From Heterocephalus glaber (taxonomy: Eukaryota; Chordata; Mammalia; Rodentia; Bathyergidae), in contig NW_004624783.1 in NCBI RefSeq assembly GCF_000247695.1, forward strand, positions 5,275,938 to 5,339,937: a stretch of 64,000 nt of DNA, given 5' to 3'. Both the position numbers and the translations under genes were made by a program. The notes under the pieces are model-generated. The model did not search any database. It saw only the letters and a list, made by a program, of their open reading frames with translations, and had not been told where the DNA came from. The first letter of the stretch is position 1. Every line of letters begins with the position of its first letter. Below, piece by piece: positions 11,811 to 22,629 of the stretch.

Positions 11811-13205
11811 AAAGAAAACAAGGAACTTTGTTTTTTAATCGTAACCTAATTCATTAGCCATTTAATCATACCTAATTCCACTGGCCATATTTTAAGGAAC
11901 TATTTATAAGTAAATCAAACATTTGTAAATAATTGATAAAAGAACTAGGTATTTTAAAATCAGATTTTATTATACATAATGAATTATAATTTGTTCTTTT
12001 ATATGAGACCATTTGGACCCAGGAGTAAAATCAATACTGTGTTTAGGAAAATAATAGGATAATTTTAGACATGAGATAACAGAGGAATCCCATACAAGCT
12101 TTAAAATCAGGCAGACATGGGTTTATCTTTTCAGCCTTATTTCTCTTGTGATCTAGTAGGTAATTACTATCTGCCAGGCAATGTTTCAGCCATTTTATAT
12201 GTAATGATTCATATAATCACAAACTTGACTTCTTTCAGTAGAGGAGAATTTATCTTTCTTAACACTCCCACCCAATTGCACAGGCCTTCTTCCCTCTCAT
12301 GGTAATTATAATTAAATTTTAAATAATATTCAGCATTATTGTATGACTTTGGACACATTTTCACAACTGAGTTATATAATCTGTACTTTTTCTTTCTAGC
12401 GCAACTTTGTGTTTTTCCTAGTATTGATAATTATCTTTTTATGGGGGGCATGTGGGGATTGTTTATTTGCCTGGATTTTATGTACTTACCACATTCATTC
12501 CTGAACTCTGGGGAGACTTAGACTACCTGTGTCTAAAATATTGTGGTTCATGAAAACAGATAGCACAGTATTTTGTGCTGACCACATCCTTAGCAGATGA
12601 CATTGTCAGTCCGCACTCAGCCTTCCCCTCTGGCCTGTTAATCTGTCCTTGGTTTAGCTGCCTAGGTTTAGCTGCCTTCAGTGCTGCCTCCCTGGGGGGG
12701 CCATAGGATGCAGTCTGGTCAGAAGTGGAGCGTCATTTGTGTGTGACTTAAGACTGCTCAAGACCGAGTGAGAGTTCAGTCACATGAGCCTTCTACAAGG
12801 TAGCAGCACTAGTTACCTTTTGCAATGACTAGTCCTGGAAAAGTAGAGTGGTAAGTAAAGTCGCAGGAGGTGCAGTTAAGACTAAATGGTATATAAGATG
12901 TGAGCAAGCAATAATTAAAATCTTTTTTTAAAGAAAACCAAAATAAAGCAGAAAGAATCCATTAGCTTCTCGTGGATCATTATGGGAAACGATGATGTTG
13001 AAGAGGCAAAAAATAATGACAGCTTTGTAAACATTTTGTTTACCTCAGTCATGGGCTTGGTATGGTTGTAGAAAGTGTCTGAGATATTGAAGGTACCATC
13101 ATTTCATGTATAGCAGAAAAGTAGAGAACAGGAGTCATCTATGATACTTTAATTAATAGAAGAATTTGCTACAGAATTGTTGTAAGTATTAAATACACAA
13201 AAACA
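11811..13205. other. Mostly unassigned AT-rich DNA
   Basis: A diverged MIR-like patch is possible at about 12160-12235 (ctgccaggcaatgtttcagc). A short tandem duplication, ggtttagctgcct, lies near 12652-12677. No gene is seen. Confidence 0.4.
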
Positions 13206-13325
13206 AGCTGGATGTGGTGGCCTGTGCCTATAATCTCAGCACTTGGGAGGCTAAGGGAGAAGGAACACCATGAGTTTGAGGCAAGCCCAAACTTCTAGTG
13301 AAATACTTTCTCAGAAAACCAAAAA
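13206..13325 (+). mobile_element. B1 SINE, sense
   Basis: gctggatgtggtggcctgtg, then ctcagcacttgggaggctaa and gagtttgaggcaagccc form a B1 left-to-middle body. An A-rich caaaaagacaaacagac tail follows. Two frames of 64 and 74 codons that start here are SINE-derived. Confidence 0.88.
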
Positions 13326-13589
13326 GACAAACAGACAAACAAAAACCCCCACAAAAAATTGTCATTCTAGATGGTCAGCACTTAAGAGGCCACAGAGCCC
13401 ATGGTTCTGGTGTTCTCAGATTAAGTTCTGGGCCTTTCCCGTTGAACTTGGGAAACAAATCTAGAGAAAAGATTTCAGCTGCAAAAGCTTCTTACAATTC
13501 AGAATCAGGTAAGCTAGGCTGAATATGTCATAATGAAGTGACAAATGAATCTGAAATGTGCAACACTACTATATATGCACATGACATGC

Positions 13590-13674
13590 TTTTTTTTTTT
13601 GGAACTGGGGATCGAACTCAGGACCTTGCGCTTGTGTGGCAGGCAGTGGCACCACTGAGCTAAATCCCCGGCCC
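13590..13674 (-). mobile_element. ID SINE, antisense
   Basis: Poly-T, then ggaactggggatcgaactca through gagctaaatccccggccc: a full-length minus-strand ID element. I could not define clean duplications. Confidence 0.92.
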
Positions 13675-13741
13675 AGGCATTCTTTGTAAATAAAATAAAA
13701 TATTTATGCCTATGTGTAACCATTACTTTTTAGAATTGTAC

Positions 13742-13848
13742 TTTCTGGTTTATTTTTTTTTGGTACCAGGGATCGAACTCTGGTCCTTGTGTTTGTGCAG
13801 CAGGCGGTGAAACCACTGAGCTAAATCCCCAGCCCCTTTTTCTGGTTT
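13742..13848 (-). mobile_element. ID SINE with 10-bp TSD
   Basis: Body at about 13752-13838 (ggtaccagggatcgaactct through gagctaaatccccagccc). Exact repeat tttctggttt at 13742-13751 and 13839-13848. It lies only about 75 bp from the previous ID in the same orientation. Confidence 0.93.
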
Positions 13849-14491
13849 TTAGTTGTTGAGGCCCTGAGTCTGGGCCCTGATGTGCCTGCATGGCTTTCAT
13901 AGCCTTCTGATTTACCACACTTGTTTCACATTCCTCTAGTCCATGCTATTAATTGAAAAGTAGAGTTTTTATCAGAAATAATTTTGGTCACAAGTGTCCT
14001 CTGATAAGCAACTTTTGATCATATTTCAGATCTCAGTTTGTCCACTCATTCATTTAATCATCATTCAACCAATATGTTGTAAGTGACTTTGAATTTCAGG
14101 CCCTGGGCTAAATGTTGGATGTCACAAGAGACATTTTATATTTACACATGCATTTTCTTCAGTATTCTCCACAGCCTCTGTTGCAGAAAAAAGTACCTTC
14201 TCTAAATTTTTACACTTGTGGCTTTAAATACAAATAAAACTAGTGGTTATTCATAACCAGAACTACCTCAGTCTGTGATGTCCAAGACTTTGTTATTTAC
14301 TTTATAGTATATTAATTTCACTTTTGTGGCATTTTTCTCTATTAAAATTCTAAATATGTATATGCTGTTATTTAAGTATAGGTGGTCTTTATTTCTTAGT
14401 GTTCCCTGTTAGTGCCAAATAAAATATTGTGAACACAGGAAATATTACTTTCCTCACTATGGCATGCCCCTGGTTTACTATCTCTGCAAAC
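13849..14491. other. No recognised gene; possible L2/MIR3 scrap
   Basis: About 14040-14130 (cattcaaccaatatgttgta, caggccctgggctaaatgt) resembles the end of an L2 or MIR3. The rest is unassigned AT-rich DNA. Confidence 0.4.
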
Positions 14492-14722
14492 TTTTTTTTT
14501 TTTTTTTTTTTGAGGGATTGGTTGTTTTTTCAGCACTGGGTATCAAACCCAGGGCCTGTACCTACAAGTCAAGAGCTCTACTGCTAGGCTAAATCCCCAG
14601 CTCTTTTTATTTCATTTTGAGACAGGGTCTTGCCAAATTGTTCAGACTGGCCTTGAACTCTCAGTCTCCTGCCCCAGCCTCCCAAGTAGCTGAAACTGTA
14701 AGGGTGTACCACTAAACTTAGC
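14492..14722 (-). mobile_element. B1-dID dimer SINE, antisense
   Basis: Poly-T, an antisense dID half (cagcactgggtatcaaaccc through aggctaaatccccagctc), a linker tttttatttcattttgagac and antisense B1 (agactggccttgaactctca, ctcccaagtagctgaaactg). A complete dimer. Confidence 0.92.
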
Positions 14723-15119
14723 TGCCCTCTTCTTTTCTAGCAGAACCTTAATTTGTTGAAGAGTTCACTTCTCTGCATGTCTACATGCTTTGGGGAAGGT
14801 GGGCTCAGGCCTAGCCACAGTCTCCAAATGTCAGGAAGATTCCAGTTTTCCCAGTTGATGCTTTGAGCATGTGCATGATACTTTGTCCTCGCCCTGAGAC
14901 AGACAGAGCATCAGGAAAGGTTTTCCTTCCTGCTGAAACAGTTCTCCCACTATAGGCATCTTGCAGCCATGAAGGAAGCGAGCCAAGCCACCAGTCACAT
15001 TAAGGATAGAGGAACAGAAAGACAGCTGGATCTTGTGCCTTTGCTGGCACCATTGAGTGATCTTTCTTTGGGAGTTATTGTTATGTGAGGATAATGCATG
15101 TTGGTTGATTTGGGATTTT
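14723..15119. other. No recognised feature
   Basis: A 103-codon minus-strand frame (14831-15142) has no recognised motif and runs into L2-derived DNA. Confidence 0.4.
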
Positions 15120-15370
15120 CCCTTACTTGCAGTCAAAGGCATCTGGCTAACTCCTCTTCATCCTTCATGTTTTAGTTTAAATTTTCCTTGTCTCTCACAG
15201 TTCGCTATACATCTCCTATCATGGATTTGCCACATCGCTGTAATAGGTTATTTATTGGTCAGAACTACAGTTGACTGTGGCCTTTCAGGAAGCAGGAACT
15301 ATCTTGTTCATCATTGTGTCTTTTAGGAACAAGCATAGTACCTGGTGACTGAGTTTCTAATGGTTCTTGT
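15120..15370 (+). mobile_element. L2 3'-end fragment, sense
   Basis: Pyrimidine-rich lead-in followed by gactgtggcctttcaggaag, caggaactatcttgttcatc and caagcatagtacctggtgac. This is the characteristic run-out of L2. Confidence 0.6.
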
Positions 15371-15484
15371 TGATGTTATCCTGAAAGTAGACACACAGTT
15401 TCTGGGGCAGTAATAGATTGTTATTTACATTACTTTTAGCATTTTGGATATTAATCCCTTAATAGTTCCCCAATCCTTTCATCC
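15371..15484. other. No recognised feature
   Basis: Short unassigned spacer. Confidence 0.5.
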
Positions 15485-15572
15485 CCCACCCCCAAGTATT
15501 AGAGCTGGAATCCCAGGCCTCACAGCATATGGTAGGCTAGTGCACTACCACTAAGCTACACCTCTAGCCCAC
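15485..15572 (-). mobile_element. Diverged ID/dID-like SINE, antisense
   Basis: C-rich start, then gagctggaatcccaggcctc and ctaccactaagctacacctc, which complements an old ID-type body ending in ggctagaggtgtagcttagtg. Older subfamily than the ccggggattt elements. Confidence 0.75.
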
Positions 15573-15674
15573 TTGTTTCCATTCTTTAAATTACCTTTTA
15601 ATTTTGTTGATTTGTCACCTAAAACATATTTATGCACCTATAACTTTATAATCTCTATTTGTATTTAATTTAAA

Positions 15675-15761
15675 TTTTTTTTTTTGGTACTGGGGATCAA
15701 AGTTAAGGACCTTGCACTTGTGAGGCAGGTGGCAGAACCATTGAGCTAAGTCCCCAGCCCC
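15675..15761 (-). mobile_element. ID SINE, antisense
   Basis: T-run, then ggtactggggatcaaagtta through gagctaagtccccagccc. Full-length minus-strand ID with a few substitutions. Duplications are unclear. Confidence 0.92.
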
Positions 15762-16146
15762 CTATATTTCATTTTAAAAATCATTATCCCGAGGATATTT
15801 TTCCTTAAAAGTTTTATTTTCATATTTAAGACTAGCCTGAAAATGTTTCTCTGTGGTGAGACAGGGATTTAATTTAATTTCCTCTCAGATTACTTATGTC
15901 TCAGGGTAAATGATTTTCATGATAGTCCATCCTTTCTCTGCCAGTTTATATTGTTAACTGCTATCATGTATCAAATTTCTGAACATAAATGAGTTTTTCT
16001 GGGTGCTCTATTGTTTTTCATTTGTCCTTAACATTATCATAGTTTAATATAAATCTTAACCATATTACCATAGTTTAATATGTTTTAAAATTTTTGAAGG
16101 GTAAGTTGCCTTAAGTTTTCTTCAGATTTATCAGGACCCTTTTTTC
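15762..16146. other. AT-rich DNA with a 13-bp direct repeat
   Basis: catagtttaatat occurs at 16038-16050 and again at 16069-16081. No gene is seen; the flanks may be decayed L1. Confidence 0.45.
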
Positions 16147-16207
16147 TTGACCCTTTTTTTTTTTTTGGTACTGGAGATCGAACTTGGGGCCCTATTGACC
16201 CTTTTTT
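16147..16207 (-). mobile_element. Severely 5'-truncated ID with 13-bp TSD
   Basis: Only the 3' third of an ID (ggtactggagatcgaacttg, on the complement) lies between exact repeats ttgaccctttttt at 16147-16159 and 16195-16207. The first part of the T tract overlaps the left duplication. The tRNA-like 5' half with the A box is absent. Confidence 0.88.
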
Positions 16208-17084
16208 CTTACAAATTTTAGGATCAACCTACCATGTTCTATAAAAAACCCTGGAGAGATTTTGATTGTAATTATACTGAATTCCAGTTCACATTAGGAA
16301 TAATTACCAAGTCTTTCATCCGCAAACATAATATATTTCTTCATTTACTCAGCTAATTTTCTCTGTAACTCTTTTAAGTTGTTGTTGTTGTTGTTGGGTT
16401 TTTTGGTTTTGTTTTTTTTTTTGGTTAAACTATTGGAAAAGCTTATGGTTTGAGATGACAATTTAAGTAGCTTTTCCTATTATAATTATAAAGTGATTTT
16501 TTTGGCTTATAGGAATTACTAATGTTTATATATTGATCTTATATTCAACATCGGTATTGAACTTACTTTTTATTCTAATAGTTTTCCTTTATAATTCTTT
16601 AGATGAACAGTTATTATTTGAAGGTAAAGGCAGTTTTATTGAAATTTTTATATTTCATTTCTACTTTTATTACATTAAGACCTGTATTACATTATTGAAT
16701 GAAATGATAGTTGTCATTTTTGTTGCATTTCCTAGCTTTTAAAGGAATATGCCATCATTTAACAAGTGATTTTGTTGTAGTTTTTTAAATGAAGTTAACC
16801 AAGTTCTTTTTTTATTTCTGTTATGCTAGGATGTTTTATTTCTTCAGCTAGGAAGGTGGCTAAACAATGACTAAAGCCGTTCTTTAGGACAAAACTGACC
16901 TTGGATGAACTTTCTACTCAGTTCCCCTAAACTTAATAAAAGGAGAAAGTCAACCAGGTTGCTAGGCAGCATTGTTGTGGTAACCATGACCTTGTTTGGC
17001 AAATGTATCTGAACTGGAAGAAACTACCTGAACTCTTAATTTTTGGTGAGAAGCTGTCACTTTGAGCTCTGCAGGAGTACTTAC
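16208..17084. other. AT-rich DNA with short (GTT)n
   Basis: A (GTT)n tract sits near 16380-16396 and T-rich tracts follow. Frames of about 70 codons are chance. No gene is seen. Confidence 0.5.
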
Positions 17085-17426
17085 TTTTCAGAAACAGGTT
17101 TGCCCTTCATAGGGACTGCAGAGGCTGTGGCTGAGACCATTTGATGCCTTTGGGTTCTGTTTGGGACATAAGGCTTCCAAACCATCATGGCTGTGCACAT
17201 ACCCTTACGATTTTCATTTCCTTGCACCTCAGCTCTCATCTGGATGCCAGAGAAATAGTGCTTGAATCGCCATGGGGATTCCCATGAGACTCTCTCTACC
17301 CATGAGGAGAAACATGGAAACTGACTGCTGGCCTGCTGCGCTTTTTTCTGTGCTTCCTGAGTTGGTGACTGCTGTGTACAGTCCTTTGGTAGTTGCGTAG
17401 CTGAGGTCCCACATGGGCATTGCACA
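17085..17426 (-). other. Candidate exon-like open frame (weak)
   Basis: On the minus strand a 119-codon frame covers 17440-17081. A consensus donor gtaagt begins right after plus position 17085, two bases before the stop would be completed. An acceptor-like ag lies at 17428-17427 after a T-rich but interrupted tract. Taken as an exon it would be 342 bp, phase 2 at both ends. I recognise no domain, and the overlapping frames of 63-64 codons weaken the case. It may be a chance frame in a GC-richer patch. Confidence 0.2.
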
Positions 17427-17473
17427 CTGTCTCCAAACAAAATAACAGAAATGAAATGCTCACTAGGGTTGAC

Positions 17474-18082
17474 CTTTTTTTTTTTTTCATTAAGTTTATT
17501 GGTACATTTTAGGTATACAATACAGTTACATTCATCACTGGGAACTTGTACCTGTACATGATATATCTTGGTTATTTTTTCCCTATTCCCTGTCCTTCAA
17601 GCCCTCCAACCCCTCCCTCTTTACAAAGACTTTGTTTCCATTTTTTCCTTTTCTCATTATTTTTTCCTTTCCCCTTCCCCTCCCACTTCCCCTACACCTT
17701 TAGACCTTTTTTTACCTATTTCACGTTATCACTTATACATTTTGATCCTTATTTACACTTTTAGTTTCTCACACCAGAGAAACTATTCAGTATTTACACA
17801 CATGTCCTATTTATTTCACTTAAGAGTATGGCCTCAATATGCATCCATTTAGCTATGAATGACTCTAGTTTCTTGTTCTTTATGGCTGAGTAGTACTCCA
17901 TTAAAAAAAAAAACCCCACATCTTCTTTTTCCAGTTCCCAGATGAGCACTTGGGCTGTTCCAAGCTTTACTTTTTTGGTTTTTTTTTTTTTGGTACTGGG
18001 GATCGAACTTGGGACCTTGTGCTTGCGAGGCAGGCAGCAGAATCACTGAGCTAAATCCCTGGCCTCCTAAGCTTTAGTTATT
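17474..18082 (-). mobile_element. 5'-truncated L1 3' end, part of U6-L1 chimera
   Basis: Plus strand: poly-T (about 17475-17488), then aagtttattggtacatttta (L1 3' UTR complement), a C/T-rich tract, ttctttatggctgagtagta (end of ORF2 region) and gcacttgggctgttccaagc. The same family recurs at 45635-46111 and 50949-51065. An ID insertion (17971-18068) splits it. L1 sequence resumes at 18069 and stops at 18082, directly against the U6 T-run. Open frames at 17546-17852 are 3' UTR sequence. Confidence 0.9.
17962..18077 (-). mobile_element. ID SINE nested in the L1 part of the chimera
   Basis: Body about 17971-18068: T-run, ggtactggggatcgaacttg through gagctaaatccctggcc. The flanks aagcttta at 17962-17969 and 18069-18076 are a short duplication of L1 sequence. 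Removing the ID restores a continuous L1 reading, which shows it inserted after the L1 copy formed. Confidence 0.92.
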
Positions 18083-18187
18083 AAAAAATACGGAACGCTT
18101 TACGAATTTGCATGTCATCCTTGTGCAGGGGCCATGCTAATCTCTGTATTGTTCCAATTTTAGTATCTGTGCTACCGAAGAGAGCAC
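18083..18187 (-). pseudogene. U6 snRNA retropseudogene fused to L1
   Basis: The minus strand from 18187 to 18083 follows U6 snRNA nearly end to end: 5' gtgctctcttcggtagcac (hairpin), then ctaaaattggaac, the acagaga box, ttagcatggcccctgc, and the 3' end ccgtatttttt. Against remembered mammalian U6 I count eight or nine substitutions and a 3-nt deletion just after the acagaga box. The six-T run passes directly into L1 sequence on the same strand, with no A tail between them. A Pol III U6 promoter was not seen upstream (right side), so it is most likely inactive. Confidence 0.95.
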
Positions 18188-18220
18188 TTGATCTGAGTTT
18201 TAAACGATCACTTACCACCC

Positions 18221-18333
18221 TTCATCTCTAATTTTTTTTTTTTTTTTGTACCGGGGATCAAACTCAGGTCCTTGTGCTTGCACAGCAGGCAGCAAAACCA
18301 CTGAGGTAAATCCCTGGCCCTTCATCTCTAATT
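18221..18333 (-). mobile_element. ID SINE with 13-bp TSD
   Basis: Body at about 18234-18320: T-run, gtaccggggatcaaactcag through gaggtaaatccctggccc. Exact repeat ttcatctctaatt at 18221-18233 and 18321-18333. It lies 33 bp beyond the U6 copy. Confidence 0.95.
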
Positions 18334-18550
18334 CTTACCCATTAGAAGACTGATATTTTCATCAACTAAATATAAATTCGAACATAAACACAGTATGCCA
18401 TCTTTTAAAAAATTTATCCTATTCTATATATGTTTACTAATCTCAAAATGGCTTTGTTAGTAAAAACATACTACTTTGACTTGAAGTGTCTAGTGGGTAG
18501 ATATTTGCTATTTTAATATGGTTATTACAACTAAATATATTTTATAACTC

Positions 18551-18625
18551 AGGGCTGGGGATGTAGATCACTAGTAGCATGCAAGGCTGTGAGTTGAATC
18601 CCCAGTAGCAGTAAATACATAAATA
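18551..18625 (+). mobile_element. Diverged ID-like SINE, sense
   Basis: agggctggggatgtagatca through gagttgaatccccagtagca and an aaatacataaataa tail. This is an older ID subtype with part of the A-box region lost. Confidence 0.8.
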
Positions 18626-19530
18626 AGTGGGCAAACAATTCAGTTACCCTATTTGGCATTGTAGAAATACAGCTTTTTTGTTAATGCAAGAATCGCTCCT
18701 GGGAAGACCCCCTACGGTTTATTTTTACTTATCCAGATTATGAGAGCTTTACATTTTTGCTGTATATGTTATATACTATAAGAAACTTCTAGATGAATCA
18801 GTCAGTGTATCTTTCAGGGACAGTATTGAGGAACTCAGTGTATTGCTTATGTAATGATTGGCTAGAAAAATACTCAGATTTGAGTGTCAGGACAAGTGAA
18901 ACTTACGTTTCTGTCATATTCAGGGTTAAGTTTGCAATTAATTAGTTTTTCTTAGTTTACCAGGAAATATATAGTCAAATTTGTGGCTCAAGTTAACCCT
19001 CTCTGGCTTACAGTTTTTTTAGGCTCTTGTTTTGTCTTTCTAGAATACTTATTTTCTTGTCTGAATTTTTATAGTTGGATAGTTTCATTGTAATATCAGC
19101 ACTTTAAGGGTATACATGTAGTATAATGAATAAATACCTTTCAGATTTTGATTATTACTTTAGTCCCTTATTAGGAATCACTTATTCCTAAACATGAATA
19201 GTGAGGAGTGAGGGAGCTAAAACAATCCTTGGCTGATGGTGAGTTCAATACTGGTTGCCAGATGCAGTGTCTGATAATGTACACCTGTCATAAAGCCAGG
19301 TTAGCTTGCTTTTCTAAAATGTTTTTATTTTCAAAATGGTAATTGAAGAACTAGACAATTCAGGCTTTTAAGTGTTGATAGGGAAATTCAACCATCATAT
19401 TTAAGTACTTTTTCAAACTGGTGAATGGGATTTGAATAAAGGGTTTAGAGGGTTGTTTTGTTTGTTTATGGAGGAGAGTCCTTTTAAGGATTTTTTACCT
19501 TCTGTGTAAAAAAAACACTACAGTACAGTG
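18626..19530. other. No recognised feature
   Basis: AT-rich, with no gene-like frame and no repeat that I recognise. Confidence 0.5.
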
Positions 19531-19755
19531 AACCTCTTAGAAACTGAGCGCCCAAACTGAAATCCCAAACCCACTTATTTACTGCAAAGTGCCAACACTG
19601 CAGTTAAACCGTAATACTGAGATTTTAGTTTAGAAAAAGCAACTGTTAGCTGATGTTTGGCTGCTGGGGCAACTTGGCTCGTGTGCTGACAGAGGGCTCT
19701 GCATGCCCACTGCAGCATGCGTGCTGTAGGTTTGCCATCACTGCCATAGTACTTT
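19531..19755 (+). mobile_element. Non-autonomous hAT-like element, copy 1
   Basis: It starts at cagtacagtgaacct and ends at ggtttgccatcactg, whose complement cagtgatggcaaacc is an imperfect inverted repeat of the start. The interior gcccaaactgaaatcccaaa ... cccacttatttactgcaaag ... attttagtttagaaaaa is shared with copy 2 at 22638-22827. No transposase frame. The target duplication is uncertain here. Confidence 0.75.
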
Positions 19756-22090
19756 TCTCTATTTTCTGTCTTACTCTGGAACTTACCAACATTATACATG
19801 TTTTTTTACTTTTTAAATTTTGCAGCTTTTCATGCTTCTGAAAACACTTTTAAAGTAACTTACACATTTCAAGCCAAAAGATAGCTTTATTTAAAAAAAA
19901 GCCTCATCTTAAAAAAAAATTGGATCAAGTATTTTCATATCATTGTTGGAAAGATTTGGACAGTATATTTGATTTTACTCTAGCTAGTTGCTAAAGTGAG
20001 GGAAAAAAACATAATAGTTTTCATGTGCCGACAACCAGAAGCATGTGAACATCTGCAGCAACCAAACGTTTCCTGGAACTAAACTTGAGCAGAAAGTCAT
20101 CACGTGGATCTTTGTTTAAAGAACTTAGTGAAAAATATCTTTAACCACAGTTACGTAAAAGATGCAGGAGCACAGCCCGTGTGGATTTGGTTCTGTGGGA
20201 GGCAGAGTGAGGAGGTGCGTGTCCTGGACATGGGGCAGGCAAGAGAGAGGGATTTCTGGGGACACCGGGTGCTGGGCCTGTGCTCTCTGGAACTGTACCA
20301 AAGAAAGTTGTTTAGAAAACCACTATTAATAGGACCATTAAGTTTATTTTCTACAGAATATTCAATACCGTTGATGTACTTTTTGTATGTGGGCTAATTT
20401 TATTCTGATCCTTTCAAGTTCTCTAACAAATGACTGTAGTGAAGATACTTTATTTTGATGATTTATGTGAAACTTTTAAGCTTTGAAAGACACAACATTT
20501 TTCATGGATCTTTAAGAGCTGAGAGTAAAGGCAACAATAGAATCTTTATTTTTTTAAGGCTTGTGTTCATTAGTACAAGTTTTCATAACAGAAAGTAACT
20601 TGTCTTTGCAACTAATGTACATGGAAGAATAGCTTGTGCCTAAAATGTTGAGAATAAAATATAGCCAACTATCTATCTTTTCCCTGAAAATCCAAACTGA
20701 AAAACTTTAATACGGTTATAATAGTAGAGCTTTTTTAGACATGTTTGTATTTCTTGAGCCTATGAAAAGTGTTAAATCTTAGGCTGGCCTGTAGGCTTAA
20801 GATTGATCTTTACACATTTACCACATAACAACAGTTCTAATACAGTTGATTATCACCTGCTCATAATGGTAAAAACTGACCAATTTCTGCCTGTTGGACC
20901 AAATCACTGCTAGGCAGCAGTGTAAGTTGTGCTGTTGAGCTTTAGGGAGATTATCTTGGGTAATTTTGAAGTCTGATAATACATCCATCCCTACCATAAA
21001 GGTGTTTATTAAGATGAAATATGATAATGTGGATAAAATGCCTGGCATTTAAAAGGATAGTTCTTTGTCCTTTCTTAGGTTACTGATAACATACAGTTCT
21101 AGAATTTTTATATGATGTCATATGCATACATATTTTTAGGTATGTTGAGAGAATAAATATTTCCAGTGTTGATTTATATCACCTTTCAAGAAAAACACCA
21201 GTGTAACGTATGTTACAAATGTATAGTTTCTGTTTAAACTATAGTTGAAAGTTTAGGAAATAATGCAAATGATTTTGAATTTTTTGGTGAAATCAAACAA
21301 AGTTTAATAGTGTTTGAGAGTGGAATAGTTGTGTCAGAATATATTTTGCTATAGCCTTACTATGAAATTTAGTTAAGCACAAAAAGATTGATAAAAATTT
21401 CTAACAAGGAGTTCAATAAGAACAAATGGGAGCTTAGAATCTGGGAATTTAAGATAGGAGTCCTGTGACTGTCACGGAGCTCTTGAAAGACAGGTTTATT
21501 TGCTCATGAAGAGGAATTTAAAAATCCTTGAGTGTATACTGAGATATGCCTTTGAGGCAATTAGAGATATGCCTGAGAAGACTACTGAAGTGCTTTGCAA
21601 AAAGAAAGCAGCCACAAGTGGACTCTGTCACACTCTTCTTCCCACCATGCCTTTTAAGCATCTGCATGTCTCCGTACAGGCAGTGCAGAAAATAACAGAG
21701 TAGTGAGAGCTCTGTTCCAGTTCAATCAAGGCAACACAGACACAGGCAAAGCATCAGTAAGTAGACACATTACCTTCAACCCCCTCCAAGAGGGAAGCAG
21801 CTGGGAAATTGCAGGGTAATTTGAGAATATTTAGTATTGACCATTGAGATCCCAGTTTCATATTTTTAAACATTCTGCTTAATTCCTAAAGATAGTAACA
21901 AATATGAGGAAACTAAAATTGGAGGAGCAGATACGATTGTCATCATTACTGTATGGTGTGGACAAGTCATTGTGCAAATTTGTAGCTGACGTGGTCCAAG
22001 CTCTGCCAGAGCTTACTCTTCAGAACCAAATAGCCTGATGATGCAGCTGAATTGCCTGCTTATGGTAGGATTAGTGTATTATTTCCAACC
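19756..22090. other. No recognised gene or clear repeat
   Basis: AT-rich, with a GC-richer patch at about 20165-20300. Short frames (97 codons at 20104-20397; 67 codons at 21500-21703) have no recognisable domain. Old unassigned repeat DNA is possible. Confidence 0.45.
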
Positions 22091-22629
22091 ATTTATTGTT
22101 GAGTTTGTATCAGGGACCTGTTTTATGCTAGACATATTCTTGTCAAGAGGGGGATATAGTAGAGAACAAAAGAATCCCTCTTAAGGAATTTAAATTCTGG
22201 TAAGGGTCATAAGGAAGGTGGTATATGTTGGAGGGAATATGAATGGATGAATAAACAAAACTAAATAAAGGGAATGAAAGTGTAATGGTGGTAATGAGCT
22301 GTGTACCCAGTTGCATGGCTAGAGCAGGCTTTCCTGGCAGATTGACACTCAAGGTATTACACCTGCAGTGGGGGAGAGTGGGCCATGTAGGTGTCTGTAG
22401 AGAAGCATGCTGTGTAGAAAGGGAAGAGCATGAGCATGAGTGTGTCTGCATCTGCGAGAAGCCATGAAGAGGAGAGTAGGCTGAGGAAGAGTGATAACAC
22501 ACGGCCAGTCGTGGACCTTGGAGGCCGTTGTTGTGTCTGTTACTCGGAATGGTGGATTTTGAGCAAAGACTTGGTATGATGTGGCTTTGTTTCACTGATT
22601 CCATTCTGGCCTTTTTCTTTGAAAACAGT

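Noticed and set aside
17546..17852. Proline/phenylalanine-rich frames, repeated at 45632-45920
   Set aside because: Both are translations of the C/T-rich antisense L1 3' UTR, which explains their similarity.
18083..18187. Functional U6 snRNA gene
   Set aside because: Several substitutions, a 3-nt deletion beside the acagaga box, fusion to L1, and no proximal-element or TATA-like promoter recognised on its 5' side.
22143..22604. 153-codon minus-strand frame
   Set aside because: Lies in antisense L2-derived DNA; the serine/proline-rich reading is typical of decayed LINE sequence.
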